Assembly (NCBI GenBank): GCA_021324035.1
Contig: JAJPJU010000017.1
Coordinates: 1 to 10,941, forward strand
Length of the DNA stretch: 10,941 nt
Reading direction: 5' to 3'
Source of the DNA: Spartobacteria bacterium
GTDB taxonomy: Bacteria; Verrucomicrobiota; Verrucomicrobiia; Chthoniobacterales; UBA10450
A program made the translations under genes and the position numbers. The notes under the pieces were generated by a model. It made no database searches. It saw only the letters and a list, made by a program, of their open reading frames with translations, and had not been told where the DNA came from. Below are positions 6,722 through 10,941 of this stretch, one piece after another; the first letter of the stretch is position 1; the number at the start of each line of letters is the position of its first letter.

Positions 6722-6985
6722 TTGACGGTTTGCCGAAGTTTTGACGTGATCATCTTTGCGAATCGCTCAGTTTTCTGTATCGGAAAAGCAGTGCGTAACG
6801 CTATGAGAATGAACCGCGAATTTTCTTTTGTCCGCACTGTTTCCATTTATACACTCATGACTTCACCGCACGCGAGCAATCAACCTTAACTCTGCAGCGT
6901 TTGAACGAGGCACATCCTAATTCCACCTTCGATTCGTTTTTAGTTTGTCGGCTGAGCCCGGACAGGGGAGACGTGCGCTGACGTT
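6722..6985. other. Divergent intergenic region between the amidohydrolase gene and actA
   Basis: 264 bases holding the start regions of two divergent genes. TATACA (6848-6853) is the best -10-like hexamer on the plus strand, but the nearest -35-like TTGTCC (6828-6833) is only 14 bases away. No convincing promoter pair stands out on either strand. AGGGGAG (6964-6970) is a strong ribosome-binding-like sequence but lies 15 bases before the actA ATG, longer than usual. No gene, tRNA or strong hairpin is seen. Confidence 0.6.
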
Positions 6986-7711
6986 ATGGCCAATTTCTTT
7001 CCACGGTGGTGCAACTGGCTCCCGCTCCAAATGGCGGTGGCCGGCTTTTTGATTGTTTGCGGCCTGACCGCGGCCACCTGGTATTACGTAACGCCCAAAT
7101 ATACCAAGGTCGGGTACCAACCGGTCCAGCCGGTGCCGTTCCCGCACGACATCCACGTCACCCAGCTCGGGATGGATTGCCGTTATTGCCACAGCTTCGT
7201 CGAAGTGGCCGCGCATTCCAACGTGCCAAACACGCAGCTTTGCATGAACTGCCACACCCAGGTCCAAAAAGATAATCCGAAGCTCGAGCCGGTGCGCCAA
7301 AGTTGGAAGGACGGCCGTCCGATCGATTGGGTCTGGATTCATCGGTTGCCGGATTACGTTTTTTATAATCACGCGGCCCATGTGAATCGCGGCATCAGCT
7401 GCGCCAGTTGTCACGGCCAGATCAACCACATGCCGGTGGTTTACGACGCCAAACCGATGAGCATGGCCTGGTGTTTGGAATGCCATCGTCATCCGGAGAA
7501 TTTCCTTCGCCCTGAAGATCAAATCACAAATCTGGATTGGAAGCCCGATGACGTGAAGCCGGCCGATTTCGTTGCGAAATACGGCCAGCCCCAGGGCGTG
7601 AACGACGATTGGTCGCAAAAGAAACATCTCACTCAAGCGGAAATTGGCCAGACGTTAAAAGAGCGCTGGCACATCACTCCGACAACAAATTGCCAGGGTT
7701 GCCATCGATGA
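6986..7711 (+). CDS. actA: Alternative complex III pentaheme cytochrome c subunit ActA
   Basis: A 241-residue multiheme cytochrome c of alternative complex III, which oxidises quinol in the membrane and passes electrons to periplasmic carriers or an oxidase. Residues about 12-34 form one membrane anchor, with the heme domain in the periplasm. Five CxxCH heme sites are visible: residues 65-69 (CRYCH), 86-90 (CMNCH), 139-143 (CASCH), 163-167 (CLECH) and 236-240 (CQGCH). This is the count known for ActA; the hexaheme QrcA of the related Qrc complex differs. Extra histidines such as H54, H57, H129 and H132 (FPHDIH, NHAAH) are candidates for distal heme ligands. The stop overlaps the actB start (ATGA), implying translational coupling. 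An in-frame TGA at 6953 and no other start codon support the ATG at 6986. It opens the presumed act operon, which continues past the window. Confidence 0.95.
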   Translation: MANFFPRWCNWLPLQMAVAGFLIVCGLTAATWYYVTPKYTKVGYQPVQPVPFPHDIHVTQLGMDCRYCHSFVEVAAHSNVPNTQLCMNCHTQVQKDNPKLEPVRQSWKDGRPIDWVWIHRLPDYVFYNHAAHVNRGISCASCHGQINHMPVVYDAKPMSMAWCLECHRHPENFLRPEDQITNLDWKPDDVKPADFVAKYGQPQGVNDDWSQKKHLTQAEIGQTLKERWHITPTTNCQGCHR

Positions 7712-10700
7712 AGCGCATATTTCAACATCCGCCTGAGCCCACGACCGGTAAGAAGTACTGGCGCAGTTTCGGCGAATACAGCAGCACCGCGGAATTTCGG
7801 GAGTGGTTCGAGCGCGAATTTCCCGCCGGGGCCGCTGAGTTGGATGAAAACGACTGGTCCCGCCGCGATTTCATGAAATTGATGGGGGCGTCGATGGCTC
7901 TGGCCGGTCTCGGCCTAACCAGTTGCCGCCGCCCGCAGATGCACATGGTGCCTTTCACCAAGAGCGTCGAGTGGACGATTCCCGGAAAATTTCTTTACTA
8001 CGCAACCGCAATGCCGCGTCGGACCGGCGCGATTCCGTTGATTGCAACCACGGTCGATGGGCGGCCGATAAAACTTGAAGGCAATCCGCTCCATCCTGCG
8101 TCCGGCGGAGGAACGGATGTTTTTGCGCAGGCTTCACTGCTCGATCTTTACGATCCGACTCGATCGCGGCGGTTCGTCAATAAAGGCAAGGAATCTACGC
8201 GCGCGGAATTCGACGGCTATATCGACAAATTGCGGGCCCAAATCGGAGCGGGCGACGGACTGGCCTTTCTAGTCGAGGAGACGAATTCGCCGACTCGCGA
8301 AAGATTGCGGACCGAGCTCGAGAAAGCGTTCCCGAAACTCACGTGGTGTGTTTACGAACCCGCGCTCAGTGATGCGCAAAGTTACGCTACTCGGACGAGT
8401 TTTGGTGAAAATGTCCGATTGATTCCGCGTTTCGATCGCGCGGACGTCGTGCTCGCGCTGGACAGCGATTTCCTTGATTGCAGCGAAAGCGACGTCGCTT
8501 CGTCGCGAGCATTTACTGCACGGCGCCGGGTCAATTCAGCGAACGATTCGATGAACCGGCTCTACGTCGTCGAAAACCGATTCACGATCACTGGTGCGAT
8601 GGCGGACCATCGTTTGCGGTTACCGGCCAGCCAGATTCCGGTGTTCACTTATCTGTTAGCCGGGAAGATTGGTGCGCTTGCAAAAGATACCGGGCTGGTG
8701 TCGTTGCTCGGAACGTTGACCGCGCCGGGCGCTACTCCGGAGTTTAACGAACAATGGTTGGCCGAACTGGCCGCCGATCTTGTTGCGAAATCCGGTTCAA
8801 GCATCGTGCTGGCGGGGCAACAACAGCCGGTTGTCGTGCAACTGCTGGCCTACGCAATCAATTCCACCCTGAAAAATATTGGGCGCACCGTTGTGGTCCG
8901 CGAATTCCCGCGAAATCGGAATACCAAAAGCATTTTGCAGCTGGCCGACCGGATGAATCGTGGCGAGATCAAACAACTTTTCATTTTTGGCGGCGACCCT
9001 GTTTACAACGCGCCGCGCGCGGTCGCACAGGACACGGAAAAGAAAATCGCGGTCGATTGGGCCGATTTGCAAAAGAAAGTGCCGGACGTTGTGCGCCTTG
9101 GCTATCACGAGGACGAAACTTCCGCGATCAGCCAGTGGCACGCGCCCCTGGCGCACTATTTAGAGTCATGGGGCGACGCTCTCGCTGCCGACGGTTCCTA
9201 TCTCTCCGTGCAGCCGATGATTTTGCCGTTGTTCGGAGGTCTCAGCGAAATCGAGGTCATGAACGCGCTCCTCGGCCGTCCGAAAGTCGAAGGACCTGAA
9301 TTGATTCAGGAAACTTTCCGCGCAACCAAGCCGCCGGGAGATTTTCCAACTGCCTGGTCGAAATTTTTGCACGATGGCGCCGCGGCCCATATCGCTTTGC
9401 GCGATCGACCGGCGACGTTCAATGCTGGCGCCGCCGCCGGTCCGGCCAAACAACTTTGGTCGGCTGTGCCGGCGCCAACTGCGCAATCGCCGGAGATTGT
9501 TTTCGTCCCGAGTTACGCGATGGACGACGGCCGTTACAGCAACAACGGCTGGCTTCAGGAACTGCCCGACCCGATCACCAAGCTGACCTGGGACAACGGC
9601 GCGATGATGAGTCCGAACTTTGCGAAGTCGCTCGGGGTTGAAACGGGCGATCTCATCGAGATCGCGATTTCCGAAGGCGCGGGCGACGGGAACAATCAAC
9701 CGGCTCGACGAGAGCTGGTGATTGCCGCTATTGTTTCACCCGGCCACGCCGAAAATTCGATCACGATTTCACTGGGGTACGGACGCCCAATTTCCGGCAG
9801 CGGCCCGCTGCCCTACGCGGGTGACGACGTGGCCAACCGTCCGCCGCAGGGCGATGTTCCCGGCTTTAACGCTTATTTCCTTCGCACTGCCGCCAATCCG
9901 CATTTCGTTGTCGCGGACGGCAAGGCGATCGAAAGCATCAAGGTTTCGAAAGTTGGCAAAAAATATCCGCTCTCGATCACGCAGGATCACTGGAGTTTCG
10001 AAGGCCGCGGATTAGTGCGCGAAGCGACGCTCGATGGGTACAAAGAGGACAATGATTTCGTCGAAAAATCCGCGGGCATCGATGAGCCCCAAAAATATTT
10101 GCCGTCACTTTACACTCATCCGCCGCTGACCGCAGAACAGCAATGGGGAATGGTCGTCGACTTGAACGTCTGCACCGGTTGCAGCGCGTGTGTGATCGCG
10201 TGCCAGGCTGAAAACAACGTTCCGGTTGTCGGAAAACTTCAGGTATCACACGGCCGCTGGATGCACTGGATCAGGATCGATCGCTATTTCGCAAGTGCGA
10301 AGCCATTCAGCGAGGACAATGGCGAATATCCGCAGGACCCGGAGATGGTGCATCAACCGATGATGTGCCAGCACTGCGAGAATGCGCCGTGCGAAACAGT
10401 CTGTCCGGTGAACGCCACTGTCCACAGCGAAGACGGCCTCAACGTGATGGCGTACAACCGCTGCGTCGGAACGCGTTACTGCTCGAACAATTGTCCTTTC
10501 AAGGTCCGGCGCTTCAATTTCTTTGATTACAACCAGCGGCCGGTGGGACGAAGAAAACTCGCCGGTCAGTTCGGCATTTACGAGGAATACATTGCGCCTT
10601 TCACCGAAAAAGGCGCCCCGGACATCACCAAGCTGCAAAAAAATCCGAACGTCACGGTTCGGATGCGCGGCGTGATGGAGAAGTGCACGTTTTGTGTTCA

Positions 10701-10941
10701 AAGAATCGAGGAGGCAAAGATCGCGGCGCGCGCCCACGTCGGCGCGACAGGTGGCGATCTGCGGATTCCACGCGATTCGTTCACGACCGCGTGCGCGCAG
10801 GCGTGTCCGCACGAAGCAATCACCTTCGGTGACATCAAGGATCCGGAAACCAAAGTTGCGAAATTGAAAGCCGCGGATCGCAATTATCGCTTGCTCGATT
10901 ATCTGAACGTGAAAGCGCGCACGAGTTATCTGGCGCGGCAG
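7708..10941 (+). CDS. actB: Alternative complex III iron-sulfur/molybdopterin-like subunit ActB (3' end beyond window)
   Basis: 1078 codons are visible with no stop. ActB is a fusion of a molybdopterin-oxidoreductase-like domain (about residues 90-800), which in studied complexes carries no molybdenum, and a ferredoxin-like domain (about 815-1040) carrying the iron-sulfur clusters of the electron-transfer head. An N-terminal extension (KKYWRSFGEYSSTAEF, 15-30) precedes a late twin-arginine signal (SRRDFMK, 51-57) and hydrophobic stretch ending at C73, the pattern of the TAT-variant family. Cluster cysteines: C822/C825/C828/C832; C887/C890/C895/C899; C919/C925/C929; and C993/C996/C1029/C1033. 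The third group has T922 where the fourth cysteine would be, as expected for the one [3Fe-4S] cluster of this complex. AGGG 9 bases before the ATG can serve as ribosome binding site, and the start overlaps the actA stop by 4 bases. The fused form rules out the separate QrcB/QrcC arrangement. Confidence 0.95.
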   Translation, partial: MKRIFQHPPEPTTGKKYWRSFGEYSSTAEFREWFEREFPAGAAELDENDWSRRDFMKLMGASMALAGLGLTSCRRPQMHMVPFTKSVEWTIPGKFLYYATAMPRRTGAIPLIATTVDGRPIKLEGNPLHPASGGGTDVFAQASLLDLYDPTRSRRFVNKGKESTRAEFDGYIDKLRAQIGAGDGLAFLVEETNSPTRERLRTELEKAFPKLTWCVYEPALSDAQSYATRTSFGENVRLIPRFDRADVVLALDSDFLDCSESDVASSRAFTARRRVNSANDSMNRLYVVENRFTITGAMADHRLRLPASQIPVFTYLLAGKIGALAKDTGLVSLLGTLTAPGATPEFNEQWLAELAADLVAKSGSSIVLAGQQQPVVVQLLAYAINSTLKNIGRTVVVREFPRNRNTKSILQLADRMNRGEIKQLFIFGGDPVYNAPRAVAQDTEKKIAVDWADLQKKVPDVVRLGYHEDETSAISQWHAPLAHYLESWGDALAADGSYLSVQPMILPLFGGLSEIEVMNALLGRPKVEGPELIQETFRATKPPGDFPTAWSKFLHDGAAAHIALRDRPATFNAGAAAGPAKQLWSAVPAPTAQSPEIVFVPSYAMDDGRYSNNGWLQELPDPITKLTWDNGAMMSPNFAKSLGVETGDLIEIAISEGAGDGNNQPARRELVIAAIVSPGHAENSITISLGYGRPISGSGPLPYAGDDVANRPPQGDVPGFNAYFLRTAANPHFVVADGKAIESIKVSKVGKKYPLSITQDHWSFEGRGLVREATLDGYKEDNDFVEKSAGIDEPQKYLPSLYTHPPLTAEQQWGMVVDLNVCTGCSACVIACQAENNVPVVGKLQVSHGRWMHWIRIDRYFASAKPFSEDNGEYPQDPEMVHQPMMCQHCENAPCETVCPVNATVHSEDGLNVMAYNRCVGTRYCSNNCPFKVRRFNFFDYNQRPVGRRKLAGQFGIYEEYIAPFTEKGAPDITKLQKNPNVTVRMRGVMEKCTFCVQRIEEAKIAARAHVGATGGDLRIPRDSFTTACAQACPHEAITFGDIKDPETKVAKLKAADRNYRLLDYLNVKARTSYLARQ

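Noticed and set aside
6803..6889. Possible 28-codon small gene in the spacer before actA
   Set aside because: No ribosome binding site, no hydrophobic or conserved pattern, and its length is within chance expectation.
6917..7636. Long minus-strand open frame (239 codons) opposite actA
   Set aside because: It is the antisense reading of the heme protein; the plus strand has five CxxCH sites and a coupled downstream gene, and the antisense product has no recognisable motif.
9166..9699. Minus-strand open frame of 177 codons inside actB, with others at 8754-9299 and 10246-10812
   Set aside because: All lie within the continuous actB frame, which carries the cysteine clusters; such shadows are common in G+C-rich third-position codon use.

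Overview
The window (about 55-58% G+C by eye) looks like a chromosomal segment of an aerobic, Gram-negative, non-proteobacterial species. A soil-type Verrucomicrobiota lineage (Chthoniobacterales-like) is my best guess. It rests on the gene mix: alternative complex III with a TAT-variant ActB, a KamA-family aminomutase, an ankyrin/L,D-transpeptidase fusion and Bacteroidota/Verrucomicrobiota-style DoxX. It is inference, since no rRNA or other marker gene is present. No tRNA, rRNA, CRISPR array, transposase, integrase or phage gene is visible, and nothing suggests a mobile island.

Layout. (a) 1-1109, minus strand: an HtrA/Deg-family periplasmic serine protease that runs off the left edge inside its PDZ domain. 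(b) 1245-2630, plus strand, divergent from htrA: a membrane-anchored protein with about eight ankyrin-type repeats followed by a complete YkuD (L,D-transpeptidase) domain, with a perfect extended -10 promoter just upstream. (c) 2631-2764: a spacer holding a 9-bp hairpin flanked by a 10-bp direct repeat. (d) 2765-3973, plus: a lysine 2,3-aminomutase homologue with all catalytic residues but without the family's zinc-binding cysteines. (e) 4045-4440 and 4506-4883, plus: two small four-helix membrane proteins, one DoxX-like and one unrecognised. (f) 4961-6721, minus: an exported YtcJ-like amidohydrolase with a GTG start, convergent with the preceding gene. (g) 6722-6985: a 264-bp divergent spacer. 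(h) 6986-7711 and 7708-10941, plus: actA (pentaheme cytochrome c) and actB (molybdopterin-like/iron-sulfur fusion), overlapping by 4 bases. ActB is still open at the right edge, and actC and further complex subunits would be expected beyond it.

How the genes work together. Only actAB is a clear functional unit: the periplasmic electron-transfer head of alternative complex III, a quinol:cytochrome c (or oxidase) oxidoreductase of aerobic respiration. HtrA and the YkuD protein both act in the cell envelope and share a divergent promoter region, but a joint role is a guess. Between 3971 and 4963 there are three related copies of an ACAGGATT / AATCCTGT intergenic element. Two of them begin exactly at a gene's TAG stop codon.

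I found no convincing undescribed multi-gene system. The most unusual items are the ankyrin/YkuD fusion and the stop-codon-associated repeat.
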